Counted from the first letter of the stretch, positions 1 through 12,328 are shown. The stretch is 64,000 nucleotides of DNA from Osedax fenrisi (GCA_964019155.1 OZ025244.1:29428995-29492994); one strand, 5' to 3'. The notes: a model not told the origin generated them from the sequence alone. Translations and numbers: made by a program.

Positions 1-2290
1 TATTGTAGGACGTTTAGGTATATTAACTGATATTTGAAAAAGTAGGACTAAATGATTAGAGAAAAGCTGTTCTCTAGAGTTCCAGCTCTTATCGAATAAA
101 CTAAACAGTAGTCAATAGGGTGCATAATGATATCCAGTATATTTCCTAATTTATGGGTGGGAAAGTTGACATTTTACGAATAATTTGAAAAGTTGAGTAT
201 ATTAGTAAGTCTAGTAGAATATTGAGAGAGTGAGTTATTATGGATATTAAAGTCTCCTAAAATAATGTTTGAATAATAGGGATGAGTGTTGAAATTATTA
301 AATTCATCGAGAAATGGGGAGATGGAGTAGCTAGGTGAACGATAAAAGGCAGCAATATTAAAAGTATGTGAGAGGGGTGAGCTTACCGAGCAAATAAAAG
401 CTTCACAATAAGCGTGTCTGTGATCAATTAATGGTGAAATATGTAGAGATGACTGTATAAAATGCTAAGTCCAGAACCCCGCGTACTCAATGATAGTGGT
501 AAATGAGAGAAAGGGTATAGCTCTGTATTTAGGGAAGACAGTAATGGGAAATCTGTATGGGATAGCCAAGTCTTTGTGAGTATTAATATACCAATGTTAA
601 AGTCAATAAGAAATTCTATAATCATAGAAATCTTGTTACGTATAGAGCGTGAGTTGACAAGTGTAACACGGGTATGAGGAGTAAGTAAATCTGTATATTT
701 AGTAGAATATGTTTTTAATCAGTTGTTTTTTTGTTTTTACTCGTTGTAGGAATCCAGTAATTTTCTCGATCTTGAATGTTCTTCATCATTTTATATATAT
801 GGGTCACATTTCCAATCAATATACATACTGGATACATTTTCATATAAGTGGACGAAATTCGTAAGTATTTGTTCATTTATTAAAGACACATTTCAACTAG
901 GATAGTGAGGACTTGTGTGCATGTAAATAAATACTACCTGTTTTTATTATGGTGGTTTCTAAATAAGGGCACACATACAGATTTTTAAAGGAAGAGTTAA
1001 TAAGAGTGGAACGATAATTAAGGAGACTAACATATATAGACGGTGAGGATAGGCTGAGATTTATATAATACGACCTGAAAGAGTAACTTCTAATGCAATA
1101 TGAGTCTAGACTTAGAGTTAGAAATAGAGATTTATGTATGAGATATTTCGATCAGTGGTTGAAATGTGATCGATAACTATAGAAGGATTTATATTTGATA
1201 TGTTGGATGAATGAGATGATGATAGAGTAGGATTTAATGTAGAAGATGTCACAGATTTGAATATATCTGCAAAAGATTTAGAGGTAGTAGAATTGATGGT
1301 ATCAGGTAAGTTAGTAATAACATTATATATAGAGTTAAGATGTAAGGAATCACTGGGTTGCTTATCCCTTATCAAATTTGTACATTGGTTTGAAAGCGTA
1401 GTTAATTGATCTTTTAAAAAGTCTGTTTGACTTATAATATATGAGTATGTATTATTAAAATACTTCAATTGACTTAGATCCGATACTAGTGCGTTTAGTA
1501 ATAACACCATTATCACATGTAAACGATATGTTCGGGAATGAGAGACTAGCTTTAAAATATTTAGGCATATTTTGTGCTCGATCGATAACATATTAAATAA
1601 ACATTTGTCATGGATATAATTTAACATAAAATGCATTGCATCGGATTATTAATGGCAAATGTGCTAGGACATTTAATACAATCCATAGTAACGACTAAAT
1701 GATTGATATTAAATCAATTGACGTACGGTATTTAAACTAGCGTGGTGTAGTTACAGTGTAGTAATACAGACAATAGAACGGTGATCAATGAATTGATTAT
1801 GAATGCGGCGTTCACATTACTTTAATTCAAATCGATTTTTTCAATTCATTGGACGTTTGTGTTGACAACGATATGGTCCACCGGTTGCAGTAATCTAACA
1901 AAATTAATAATACTGGGCAGTACTAAATATAGAATCTATATTTATATATACACAATAAATGTATATTATAAATTATACTATATTATTTATTTACTAAGTT
2001 GTTTTATAATTGTAGTTATGTAGTATTGGTGACAATGCAATATGTATAGTCAAGTATATGATGTTACTAAACTTAATGCCACGATGGTTAAGGACGGTTA
2101 ACCGACAATCGGAGCAAGCTAGGTACGGGATATTCCTCCTGAACAGTTGCCAAGAATAGTATACAAGATATAATTTATGTAGTAGATATATACACGATAT
2201 ATGTTTAACGAATTGCCGATTGAAAAACAATAGAATTTGATTGTTTCAAAACACGTCTGTTCAGTATGAGAGATAGAAATAGAATGATTT
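1..2290 (-). pseudogene. 5' part of a decayed non-LTR retrotransposon (ORF1 plus endonuclease)
   Basis: Read on the minus strand, the element runs from its 5' region near 2,290 toward position 1 and leaves the window. The part at about 1-720 encodes pieces of an apurinic-type (EEP) endonuclease: a segment with KTWLS (family form ETWL) near 540-580 and, further on, GDFNI near 230-260 followed by LGNILDIIM near 135-150. These pieces lie in shifted frames with stops. A 172-codon frame at 1,118-1,636 contains KSFADIFK, which resembles KTFADITK in ORF1 of the LINE at 28.9-32.9 kb, so it is probably ORF1. The 5' flank at 2,230-2,290 shares a CACGTCTGTTCA motif with the same flank of that LINE. It is a related but clearly diverged and broken copy. 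The RT domain lies outside the window or is lost. Confidence 0.7.
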
Positions 2291-2615
2291 AATATATTTT
2301 CTTATTTTATCTCTTGATTATTTTATTTTTAAACATTAGCTCTCTCCTATTTAGTTCCACTATAATTATATTTTATTTATGATATTTTAATACTTGATGT
2401 ATTTCTTAGATTTTAATTTTATCATTTTATCATTTATTTATATTATTACATGATTACATTATTATATGATGATTACATTTAGTTACATGATAAGTTACAT
2501 ATTAATTTTATTAAATATGTTATATTTTTATCATGTATGTGTAAACAGGAAGTCATAATATTATAACATTATTATTCACGTATTACTCTTATATATAAAG
2601 AAACTTATCATGTTA
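2291..2615. other. A+T-rich stretch without recognisable gene
   Basis: Mostly ATT/TTA-rich sequence with short imperfect repeats such as TTACATGATTACATTATTA. I see no coding frame, RNA gene or terminal repeat here. Confidence 0.6.
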
Positions 2616-2702
2616 ATAAAGGGGAAATTGTATCGATAATCAACACTTCTTCTATAATTACCCTGGCATTGCCTAAATCTGATAATAATAATAATAATAA
2701 TA
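2616..2702 (+). repeat. 3' end of a dispersed element with (ATA)n tail, copy 1
   Basis: The segment has an imperfect stem (GGGGAAATTGT against ATAATTACCCTGG) and then CATTGCCTAAATCTGATAAT running into an ATA repeat. An almost identical segment lies at 10,774-10,850 in the same orientation. A conserved terminal stem followed by a simple-repeat tail is typical of a retroposed 3' end. I cannot name the family. Confidence 0.55.
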
Positions 2703-2734
2703 TATTCAATATATAAATTAAGATAAAATCTTAA

Positions 2735-3093
2735 TTTTCAATTTGGGTAGTGAATTTGCTTCCTAATCTTAAAATAGATTATTCTAAATATAATTAAATC
2801 AGCTTACTATCATATTTAATGTTTAATTTATGTTTTTTTTTTAATTAATTAATGTATTTATATAACATAATAGGTATATAGAAAATGGTAAAGGGTATAC
2901 ATTCGCCATTAATTGAAGAACTTAACAGAAGTTATGCATATTATTAATTATTTTAATACTTATATAATAATATAATAATACTATCAATTTTAACGGAATT
3001 TTATTTATATTCATTTAAAATCTGAAATTTATTAAATAATAAATTCGTGTAATTAAATATATAATCTGTAAATATATGATATTAAAATTATAT
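2735..3093 (+). repeat. Dispersed repeat A, copy 1
   Basis: Begins near TTTGGGTAGTGAATTTGC and aligns with gaps, in the same order and orientation, to 27,460-28,020. Shared landmarks are the GGTAGTGAATTTGC block, a block around CATATTTAATGTTTAATTT, a block around CAGAAGTTATGCAT and a block around TAATAAATTC. It has no coding frame. The family is unrecognised. Confidence 0.55.
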
Positions 3094-3202
3094 TAATAAT
3101 AACTTATATAATATATATATATATAATCTCTTATAAAGGGCAGCTACGCACACGATTAGGGAACTACCTAATTTGGGTAGATTGGTAATTATTGAATTAA
3201 AA

Positions 3203-3242
<40 letters not shown>

Positions 3243-3254
3243 TTAAATGTATAT

Positions 3255-3400
3255 ATTGAATTGAATTGAATTGAATATAGTTTATTGAGTAGAAATAAAA
3301 TATAATCCAGTATATACAATTTTTGCTCAAAGGAGACTACCAGTGTTTATCTTGTAATCTATACTCACAACGTTATTACACTACAATAATATAATAATAC
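3255..3400 (-). mobile_element. 3' terminus of a CR1-like LINE with (ATTCA)n tail
   Basis: On the minus strand there is a CTGGTAGTCTCCTTTGAGC block, then ACTCAATAAACTATATTC (AATAAA signal), then several ATTCA pentamers. The LINE at 28.9 kb ends the same way: CTGGTAGCCTTTTGGAG, CCAATAAATTTG, then ATTC tetramers. The body upstream is not recognisable. Simple-repeat 3' tails in place of poly(A) are usual in the CR1/jockey group. Confidence 0.55.
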
Positions 3401-3849
3401 AATAATATGACAACGATAAAATTAAGAATAGTAAAACGTGAAAGAAAAAAAGAAAAAAGAAATAAACAAATTTAAAATTATATATACAACAAAATTAGTA
3501 AATATATATAACATATAATAACTGTTATATATATTAAAATTATAATAACGAATGTTAATAATGACATTAATATTTATTTAAATATTCAAGATTTATATAT
3601 TTTTTAATTACATTGATTACATTTACATGTATTATTTAATCCATTCTAAAGTATATACCTTATACAATTATGTTGTTAAGTTTATTATTTATTTTATATT
3701 TAGGTATTCTATAATTGCATTTATTTCTTATATTGTAATTATTTATTTTATATTTAAATTTATTTGTTATGTCGATTGGTAATTTTGTATTAAATATATT
3801 ATGCATACAATTAAGAGATATGTAATTATTTAAATAATATATATTTAAA

Positions 3850-3886
<37 letters not shown>

Positions 3887-4053
3887 ATTTATTGTATATA
3901 GTATACATATATGTAATTTATATTATAAATATTTAATAAATTAAAATATAATTTGTTTAGATAATGATAAAGAAAAACCTAAATATATTTTGTATTATTT
4001 TGTAATTGGTTCGTATTATTTTATTTGTTAATTGAGAATACTATAATTATATC
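3401..4053. other. A+T-rich stretch, probably intronic or upstream of the small-exon gene copy
   Basis: Contains a (TA)n run at 3,853-3,882 and no supported coding region. The part just before 4,245 aligns with the intron before exon 2 of the related gene at 37.6 kb, so some of this stretch may be intron or 5' flank of the decayed gene copy. Confidence 0.4.
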
Positions 4054-4244
4054 ATGAAAATATGTATATATAAATATATATATATATATATATCACTTTT
4101 AATTTGTAGCTTAATATTCGTTATATAATATATATATATAATATTTATTAGTAACATATTTGTATAGTGTATCATTTATAATGATTATTTATAGACAAAT
4201 ATGTTTTTAATAATACTAATTTGTTAATATTGTTATTATTTTAG

Positions 4245-4296
4245 GAGCAATAGTAATATTTATATGTTGTATTTTCACTTGTAATACATATAAAAG
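4245..4296 (+). pseudogene. Hydrophobic exon 2 of a small-exon gene, decayed copy
   Basis: This 52-nt block is preceded by TTATTATTTTAG and followed by GTTATA. It matches the exon at 37,881-37,932 in length, frame and flanks, and about 70 bp of the intron before it also aligns. The frame is open and reads a hydrophobic stretch (AIVIFICCIF) ending in YKR. The matching start ATGAAAATAT near 4,054 would join to give TGA, an immediate stop, so this copy looks dead or spliced differently. Its later exon remnants are at 9,213-9,272 and 9,379-9,475, separated from this one by an RTE insertion. What is seen is length and frame conservation between copies. That it is an exon is inference. Confidence 0.45.
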
Positions 4297-4894
4297 GTTA
4301 TATATAAATATATATAGTGAATGTTAACAACGAATACAGTAAACACTAATATTCTCCAATGTTTTATTAATATCATACTATTTACCATTTATGATATCGA
4401 CATATCTATAATAATTATTTATAATATTCAATATTATAAAAATCTTATATATTATAATAATTGAATATGATTACAGGTATATAACCTAAGTTATAGCCTT
4501 TATAAAAAATGTTGTGAATAAAATATTAATTTTAGTTGTTGTAATATAATATATTATTACATATTATGACATATATAATTTTGTAAAAGTTGCATTTTCT
4601 ATTATAACATTTTTAATAAACAATTGTTAACTCAATGAACTGGCATTAACTTTTAATGATAGACTATTCATAAATATTCAATTATATTTATCAATAGTAA
4701 TATATTATTAATATTATTAATATATTGTAACAATTTACACTACATATCAACCAAATTATAATCGAATATTTACAATTTAGATTATAAATATCCTTAAATT
4801 ATATTATTATTATAAAGATAAGTATTTATTTTTTTTTTTTTTACTATTTAGTATTATAGTAATATTATATCATATGATGAAATATATAATAAGT
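4297..4894. other. Intron-like A+T-rich sequence
   Basis: Part of it (about 4,320-4,440) aligns with the intron sequence at 38,070-38,170, sharing CCATTTATGAT and flanking blocks. Nothing else is recognisable apart from poly-T and TA runs. Confidence 0.45.
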
Positions 4895-6480
4895 ATAGTA
4901 CCTTACCTTGCTAGGTCGAGCTTTCTCCGCATTTCATGACTTTTCTCCAACCATATTGTATTGTAGTTGTCAGTTCTTCTATTTCGCATCCTGTACCACT
5001 TGATAGCTGATCGATATATGTTTTTGCAGGCCTACCTCTTGATATTTTTCCGTGATTTGAATATCAAAGTAATAGATCAATGACCAATTCGTTCTTGATT
5101 CTCCAGCAGTGTCCGGCGAATCTCATTCTATGATATTTGATTGTAGCTGTATATAGGTTATACCGTTGTAGACTATTTTGTTCGTTAGCATTTGCATCCA
5201 GGATTTGTTTAATGCTGCTCGTAGCATTCGAGTATATGCGCAATCAAGTTTTTCTCCATTGATGATGTTAGTATCCGTATACAAATACAGATTATAAAGC
5301 GGCTCGAAAGAAATTTCTTTTTAATTTATTAGTAAGGTTAGATTTTGACATTCATATTGTTAAGGGCTAACCATGCTTTTTCTATTCATTTTTAACGTTA
5401 CGTTCAGTGAAGTATATTTAGCTACCTAGGTATTTTAAGTCTTCTACCCTTTTTATATCATGTCATTCTTTGCATTTTAAGGTAATGCACTGTATTCCGT
5501 GTTGGTTTTGATTGAAAGTAATATATTCAGTCTTATCTGTATTGGTTTTCAGGTCAATGTAGCTTGATTTCTCTTCAATTTTATATATTAATGTCATTGA
5601 GGCATTTATGCTATCAGTTGTTACTGCTATATCATCAGCGTAATTAAAATTGCAGGGCTACGTCTACTTCTCCTCTATGAGAGTGTAAATCCAAAATTTG
5701 AGTTTATATCCAGTTTTTATTTAATACGTAGTCGAGGCATATTATAAATAGAAACGGAGCTAAGGTATCATATTGTAGTACCCCAGTCGTGATCTTGAAA
5801 AGGGACGTATCTCCATAGGGTGATCTAACCATAGATTGTGTAATTTTGTATTGCATCATGATTGCATTAGTGATTTCTTTTGGAATTCCATATTTAATTA
5901 TAACATGATTCTTCTCTTTGCGATTTATAGAATCAAGGACTTTGGAGAAATCTATGAATAGTAGAGTCATCGGTAGATTTTTGGATTTAACTCCCTCTAG
6001 GATACTTCGAACTGTTAGAATCTGTCCTGATGTCATTTTGGTTTTCCTTAATAAAGGATCGACATGTAGACGGATTCTGTTTAGTAGCATCAGATTAAAT
6101 ATCTTCGCAGCTATTGCTATTATCATTTTGTCCAACATTCAAGCGGTTTTTTCATATATACATTATTACACGAATCAAGTAGGACGTCCTGGAATTAATT
6201 TAGTTTCTATGCTTCGACAGTTATTTCATTTAGTCCGGTAGCCTTGCCGTGTTGTACACTTTTATTGCTATTAATAGTTCTTCCGGCTTGAATAGTTCTG
6301 TCTCTATGTTAAGCATTTTTGGTTTGGATTCAGATTTAGTATGTCCGTTGTTGTTGGAGTTTGGTTGTTCTATTGTTAATCCAATAAGCTCGCTAATGTG
6401 ATCATTCCATTTTTAGAAGCGTTTAATGTCACTGGTTCCTTTATTTTGCTCTTATTTGATTTTTCTCGAACGCTTACCTA
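4895..6480 (-). pseudogene. RTE-type LINE reverse transcriptase relic
   Basis: Minus-strand reading from 6,480 down to 4,895 gives an ordered RT. First comes a linker with EELLIAIK, then a 144-codon frame at 5,704-6,138 with LLNRIRLHVDPLL, LLFIDFSKVLDSI (family form IDFkKAFDSi), YGIPKEI and TGVLQYDTLAPFLFI (family form GVLQGDTLAP, so the G is lost). After a frame break come the YADDIAV motif near 5,630, KTNTDKTEYI and a C-terminal segment near 4,900-5,000. The motif style GVLQxDTLAPfLFIicLDY is that of the RTE clade. Frameshifts, stops and the Q/G change show it is inactive. It lies between the exon remnants of the small-exon gene copy (4,245 and 7,468-9,475), so it probably inserted in an intron. 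The partial RTE at 40.5-41.4 kb belongs to the same broad clade. Confidence 0.8.
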
Positions 6481-6884
6481 ATTTACTGCTTTCTATCTTA
6501 ACCCCGATTTCGTATTTCTAACTGCATTATTATTTTAGTTTATCTTGTACTGACATATTGTATCGGTTCTTCTACGGTTATCGGAATTTATAAACATATT
6601 CTGAGCTTGTACACAATTTCTAATATTTGCAGTCGTTGGCAGTTGTCTTTTAATCTTGCCGATTGTTGTATAAATGCACGGTTTTCACACAATTCATGCG
6701 TTTCACAGGGGTTTTGTTTCTTTTGTTTAGGCTTTAAAGGGATCACTTTACCAGCAATTTCTTTTCATGCAATTACAACATTTTCATATATGGAGTTATG
6801 TATATATATATATATATATATTAGTTTATACAAAAACAAAATTGTTGAAGCATAGTAATTATATATATACATAAATATACATAA

Positions 6885-6924
<40 letters not shown>

Positions 6925-7280
6925 ATTATTATGTATTATAATATAAATAATTATTGTTTTATTATAAATTTGTTTATAATAATCATAATATACATTATTT
7001 TTATGAATAATAAATACTTATGTATATTATAAATATATTAATTTTATTATATATAAATTTAAAATTAAAACTAATAAATATAAAATATTTATCATTTTCT
7101 TATTAATTATATAAATTGTATATATATACATACTATTGATAAATATTTTAAATACTCGATTTTAAATAAAAAATATATATATATATATAAAATAATGTAT
7201 TATTATATTATCTTTCGACTGTTTTATTATTGTAGAAAGTTGTAATATACAAGTATAAATATGTTATCGATAAGTCATTG

Positions 7281-7350
<70 letters not shown>

Positions 7351-7467
7351 TATAAAATAATAGATCGTGACTATAATATATATTCAAAATTAACATAAAT
7401 GTTATCAATATTTGCTATAATAAATAACATATCTACAGTATAACATTAAATTATATTTTTTAAATAG
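6481..7467. repeat. (TA)n-rich intron-like sequence
   Basis: Contains (TA)n tracts at about 6,890-6,920 and 7,285-7,347. The stretch 6,930-7,467 aligns with 38,220-38,640, sharing the TTATCGATAAGT, TGTAATATACAA and TTTCGACTG blocks, so it is paralogous intron sequence of the small-exon gene family. ORFs that run through the TA tracts (poly Ile-Tyr) are not genes. Confidence 0.55.
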
Positions 7468-8734
7468 GAAATTATGTTCAACGGCATGGTAATTTCCGTG
7501 AATGAGGGGGTGACCCAATAGTCTAGTTAACTAGTTAAATATGTACTGATACACTTAGTCTAATAAATAAACAACACGAATACATTTATAGTCTATTTAA
7601 ATTATATATAGCACGTAGCTAACTACGATCTACAACTTATAGTATACCAGATGTTTTATATTTATATCGGAATTATAACTAGGAATTAGATAAAACTCTA
7701 GTTTCTCTAACCACTTATGAAACTATATACCTACATCCCTTTAACCTACAAACCAATATATTACTATCATTGTATATAAACTGATCAATTATATCCATAT
7801 CTATGATATCTAAAACCTTAACAAAATATCCTTAAGATTATTGGGCTATATTTTTGGAATTTATATTATCCTTACCTTAAGTACATATTTTATTTTGTTA
7901 TTATATATATATATTACACTTTTTCTCTTAGGATTATTCAATTAAAATATCCAAAATTAATGCATCCAACATTAATGAGAAATTATTGATAAAAGTGTTA
8001 TCTTAATATGTATATCGCGGTATATATAACAACCAATTAAGTATTACTTTTATTTTAGCTAATAAATATGTATTAATAGTTCTTAGTAGACTAAAGTAAA
8101 ATTCAATTTCACATATACACACCTGTAGAATAACGATTAATCTTAAAATGTCATGAATATTAGGATATATGATCCTAAAATAAATTATAATACATTTTTA
8201 TATAATACACATATATTATATATTATATTCATAGAATTCATATATATATTATATATTATCAATTATTATTTTTTAAATTTTCTTTCGTTTTATTTAGATC
8301 ATCAATATTAATTAATTTAATATTCCACATTTCAAAATTAATTCCTAGTGTATGAATAAGATCTAATATAGAAACGAAGTTCAATAATGATTTGTTCTGG
8401 TCTGTTTTTTTTCTCATTACGTTTGATATAAAACTTAAACAATACATTGCGATATATGTACAATAGAACACGTTCGCTTAGCTCCATTAATTAATCCCTT
8501 AAGGGTATGATTAACAGATAAACTAAAAATAGAATTGTTAGAGTTCTCCAGTACATTAGATTATCCTTTAAGAAACCCAACTTAAGCCTAAATGTTTAGA
8601 TTCATTTAGTTTCAACGATTAACTGTATATTATCATAAGTTATACTTTATTATTACCTTACACACTATAATAATTTTATAAATTACATATTGTTTATATA
8701 CATTATTTATCCATCCATATAATGGTGTAATATA
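7468..8734. other. Intron-like sequence with possible exon 3 remnant
   Basis: AAATAG followed by GAAATTATGTT at 7,468 aligns with the proposed exon 3 of the related gene at 38,642. Here the reading frame meets TAA unless the donor at 7,489 is used. Around 7,650-7,830 the sequence aligns with 38,880-39,040. From about 7,900 to 8,734 I find no supported gene. A 70-codon minus-strand frame at 8,259-8,471 has no recognisable motif. Confidence 0.4.
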
Positions 8735-9080
8735 TTATATTAATTTCGAGTAGTACCTCCTTCAAATAGAATAGCATCCGATGTTCTGATATGTGTCAAT
8801 ATCACTCGACGTTTCAGAAGATTGTTGAGATATCCAGGCTTACCTATTAATAATGTTTTTTTTGTGTGCTAAGAATAGGAAACGGTGCTGGCATCGCTTT
8901 CTAAAAGAAAGCCACTTAAGATTATGTTGGTACATATATGTAAGCGTATGGTCGCCGCGATTAAAATTATAAATAAGTCGTATAGAATCGCAAATAATCC
9001 TGTCTACTTTTTTTTATATCAGTGCTATTTGTGCCATTAAAAAGTGATCCAAAGTAATCTATTATAGAAAATACAAGAGC

Positions 9081-9085
<5 letters not shown>
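8735..9085 (-). pseudogene. C-terminal fragment of a LINE reverse transcriptase
   Basis: On the minus strand the translation runs through ALVFSIIDYFGSLFNGT, IRLIYNF, HNLKWLSFRKRCQ and KPGYLNNLL. This is the order of the post-RT segment of CR1/jockey-like elements (S..DYc..L..g, R.i, L.WL...R, YL..L). It is a 3' remnant only, without catalytic motifs. It sits upstream of the exon remnants at 9.2-9.5 kb, and the corresponding place in the gene copy at 39 kb lacks it, so it probably inserted after those two copies separated. Confidence 0.65.

Positions 9086-9115
<30 letters not shown>
9060..9115. repeat. (TA)n microsatellite
   Basis: A TA run of about 30 bp at 9,084-9,114 immediately beside the LINE fragment. 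Confidence 0.8.
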
Positions 9116-9117
<2 letters not shown>

Positions 9118-9212
9118 AAATATAATAGTTATTATAGAGCATTTATTATTGTTTTAATTTTAAATTATTATATTATCATATTTTAATATTATTAATAAAA
9201 TCGATTATTTAG

Positions 9213-9475
9213 AAAAAGAAAAAACACGATTAAAAATACTATTTTGGAATCAAAAGCGTTAGTGTGAATACCGTTTAGCTTGATTAATTATATAATAATT
9301 TAATCTAAAATAAAAATATATATAATAACTTATATACATATTTGCATAATATAAATTTATAAAAATAAATTTGTTTAGAACTGATGAAATAGTACAATTA
9401 ACTGATGCCCTTAATGACTTTATGTTCGAATTACAAGATGATTTAACTTCTGTAACTAGATTTGATATGTCATAA
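9213..9475 (+). pseudogene. Terminal two exons of the small-exon gene, decayed copy
   Basis: Two blocks correspond to exons 5 and 6 of the gene at 37.6-40.3 kb. The first (9,213-9,272) follows GATTATTTAG and ends with the shared AGCGTTAGT...GAATAC, but it has an in-frame TAA and one extra C at the donor, which breaks the junction phase. The second (9,379-9,475) follows TTTGTTTAG and reads TDEIVQLTDALNDFMFELQ, then a short tail ending MS and TAA. The block at 40,214-40,307 reads SDEIVQLTDALNKFMFELE. Between the two last exons at least three changes are silent third-position changes, while the intron around them differs much more. That supports a once-translated exon. This copy is probably a pseudogene because exon 5 is broken. 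The function is unknown. Confidence 0.55.
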
Positions 9476-10443
9476 TTGATCTATATTGAATTTATACTGA
9501 AATATATTTATTTGAATAAATAAATATTCAAATTATAAATGTAATTGTATATACTTTTACTAAAAGTATTTTAAAGTCGGAGATGGCCCGATTATATTTA
9601 TTTATATGTTATTTATATATATAGTATTGATATATATTTTAATTATGTAATTACAAGTTAAAAGTTAACAAATAAATTAATTAAAAGTTAACTTAAATAT
9701 AAAAATTGTAAATATTAAAAAAAAATAAGAATAATTGTTAAGATAGATGTGTATTAGAGTGTTTTTGATTATATATATATATATATACAGTTAGATTCCA
9801 ATTTATCATATTTCAAAATAAATTTTAGCAGCAATTATTAATTACGTTTTAAATATAAACCTAAGTTTATTTTGTATTTATTGTTAAACTGTATCAATGT
9901 GTATTAAACTATATCAATTATTTCTATAGAAGAATGTAACAATATAACTATAATAATTTGGATTTCGTATTTTCTTAAAATTAAAAATAACGGTTTTCTG
10001 ATATAAATATTTATTCCCCGTATTACACACATTATTCCTGACGCATACCTCCAATGTAACCTACATAATGAAAACTTCGTACCTCAACTTAAATCCCATT
10101 CTTAATTAATTACTTTTTAATAATTTCTGACCGATATCATAAATTAAAGAATTACAAAATATCTCATGTTGTTGCTTTACATATATATATAGCTACATTA
10201 AATGTAATAGTATTATATATACATACAATAAGTTTTACCTTTCATCCAGAATTACATAAACTCATTAGAATATATGATTACACTTATAAAATACTAAATA
10301 ATGTAACTGTAATAAGGCTGTTCTACTTCATTAACTCTTTTGAATGTTGCATACTCACGATCATTTTATACTACTGATCTGGTATTAATATTAATGATCA
10401 CATTCTTTATTATTATTACTATTATACTTATGCTTATACTTCT

Positions 10444-10500
<57 letters not shown>

Positions 10501-10773
10501 TACATTTCCTACCACTTACCACGGCCGGAAACTCTACTAAGAAGTTGAATGGTAGTGTTTAAACCATTAGGTTACAAGGTTACAAGGTTACCACTACATA
10601 TAACACATATGGTATTCCACGGTGTTCTGTACTTTGAATACTCTAGTTAATAAATTACAATCTAACGATTTCATCTATATTATCAGCATTTCAAAACCGT
10701 AAACCGTCAGTATTATCTATACATGTGTATTACGAACCTATCTATACTGATTACGATAATGTCATACTACTAC
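9476..10773. other. A+T-rich stretch with (TA)n, no supported gene
   Basis: The first 90 bases still align with the 3' flank of the gene copy at 40.3 kb. The rest holds a (TA)n tract at 10,447-10,488 and a triple GGTTACAA repeat near 10,570. The 66-codon ORF through the TA run is an artefact of the repeat. Confidence 0.5.
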
Positions 10774-10850
10774 TGGGGTAATTGTCTCGATAAGCAACAC
10801 TGCTTCTATAATTACCCTGGCATTGCCTAAATCTGATAATAATAATAATA
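10774..10850 (+). repeat. 3' end of a dispersed element with (ATA)n tail, copy 2
   Basis: GGGGTAATTGTCTCGATAAG pairs imperfectly with ATAATTACCCTGG, followed by CATTGCCTAAATCTGATAAT and an ATA repeat. It matches 2,616-2,702 at nearly every position. The new flanks show that it moved as a unit ending in this tail. Confidence 0.55.
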
Positions 10851-12189
10851 CTACAATAACTACATCTACTAAAAGTACACAATTCCACTAGTGGTTATAA
10901 TCGAAGTCACGTGTACGTGAGTTCGATTAGGTATACCTCGATGATTTCGTAATATGAATGCCTACTTTTGAAACGGTTAATCTATGAAAACACTGACCGT
11001 TACTGTACAAATTACACTGACCGTTCATACTTTGAGCGTACATTATACGTTCGCGTACATTCTAATCTCGAACATAATGTATATAGTGTTATATTAACGA
11101 AGCGTTATATAAAATTACGTATATATATATAGACAATATCGAGTTGTATGTAAACATTAATATTTGACACGTAATCCGTGGATGCTATTCTCTATTAAAT
11201 TATTCTAAGATATTTATAAAGGAAGATTTTACGAATAGATATTTGCATATAATGTTAGATCACGTCTCTTGTTAAGTCATTGTTAAGTCATTGTTAAATA
11301 TAATTATGTGTATTGATATAAGGTTATGTATTGTACATAGCAGAATTGAGAGTAAAGGCGTAAAGACTTATTACGGATATGCCGTACCTATAGCGATGGG
11401 ATTCTATATATATAGACATTCGGTGCGGTCATGCGAGACGGATGTATATGAATGGGCGAGCGTATTCCAGGCACTTTTAGTGCATGCGTTATATAACAAG
11501 TGATAATTATACATATACGATTTATATATGTATGTGAATAAGTACAATAATATATAATAATCAGTACTAATAACTTTTCAATCATTTAGCGGTCGATATA
11601 GATATTTAATATATCCATTTGTAATAAATATTATACGAGAGATAATTCAAAAAGAACATATGGAATTATCTCGACTTATATGTATAATTTGTTATGCAAG
11701 TGATACTATATCTAAAGATAAAAATAAATAATCTCATAAAAAGTTATCTTAATTGTTTTTGAAAAGATGTGTAAAACATAGTAAATGTAGAAAGTCGAAT
11801 CTGGAACATATATTCGATAGTATTACATTAATAATGCATTATATACAAGATATAAAGTATAGACAATATCAATTTGTATGTAGATATACAAATTTGATAA
11901 ATAATCTAAAATTCCTAATATAATTACAATCCATACTTATCATATCTATGTAAATCACAATCCAAATATTACTTCAATTACTTTTAATAATCTTAAAACT
12001 GTATATTAATCCATACACCACCAAACGATAGATAATCCAAGAATTATCCTACAATAACCGATGAAAAATAAACTTAAAATAAATATTTTATATTTATTAT
12101 TTTATATAATAAATATAAAATAAGTACTCCTACTAAGTAGGTCAGTAATATACAGAGGATTAGTTAATATATATATATATATATATATA
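10851..12189. other. Unexplained stretch, one less A+T-rich patch
   Basis: The patch 11,330-11,510 is visibly richer in G and C and is open in one plus frame (70 codons, 11,291-11,503) and one minus frame. I recognise no domain in either. Nothing else in this stretch is supported. Confidence 0.3.
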
Positions 12190-12328
12190 CAAGGACCTTT
12201 TTAATAAATATTTGACACTATGGTATATATATATATATATATATAGAAGGCTAAATATAAATATTATATTTAGACTATATATATATATACAATAGTGTCA
12301 ACTATTTATTCAAAAGGTCCTTGTAGTC
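12190..12328. repeat. Inverted-repeat hairpin with (TA)n loop
   Basis: The left arm begins ACAAGGACCTTTT, then AATAAATA, then TTGACACTAT. The right arm gives the reverse complement: ATAGTGTCAA, TATTTATT, AAAAGGTCCTTGT. There are a few mismatches and a TA-rich centre. It has the form of a short foldback element. It lies 150 bp outside the outer edge of the left arm and contains AAGGACC, close to the palindrome at that edge. Confidence 0.7.

Noticed and set aside
7208..7408. 66-codon ORF rich in Ile-Tyr
   Set aside because: It is a reading frame through a (TA)n tract. The same holds for ORFs at 3,088-3,330, 3,660-3,908, 10,340-10,540, 35,212-35,466 and 47,039-47,230.
11291..11503. Gene in the GC-richer patch near 11.4 kb
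   Set aside because: Open frames on both strands, no motif, no splice or repeat support. Kept only as a remark in the feature list.
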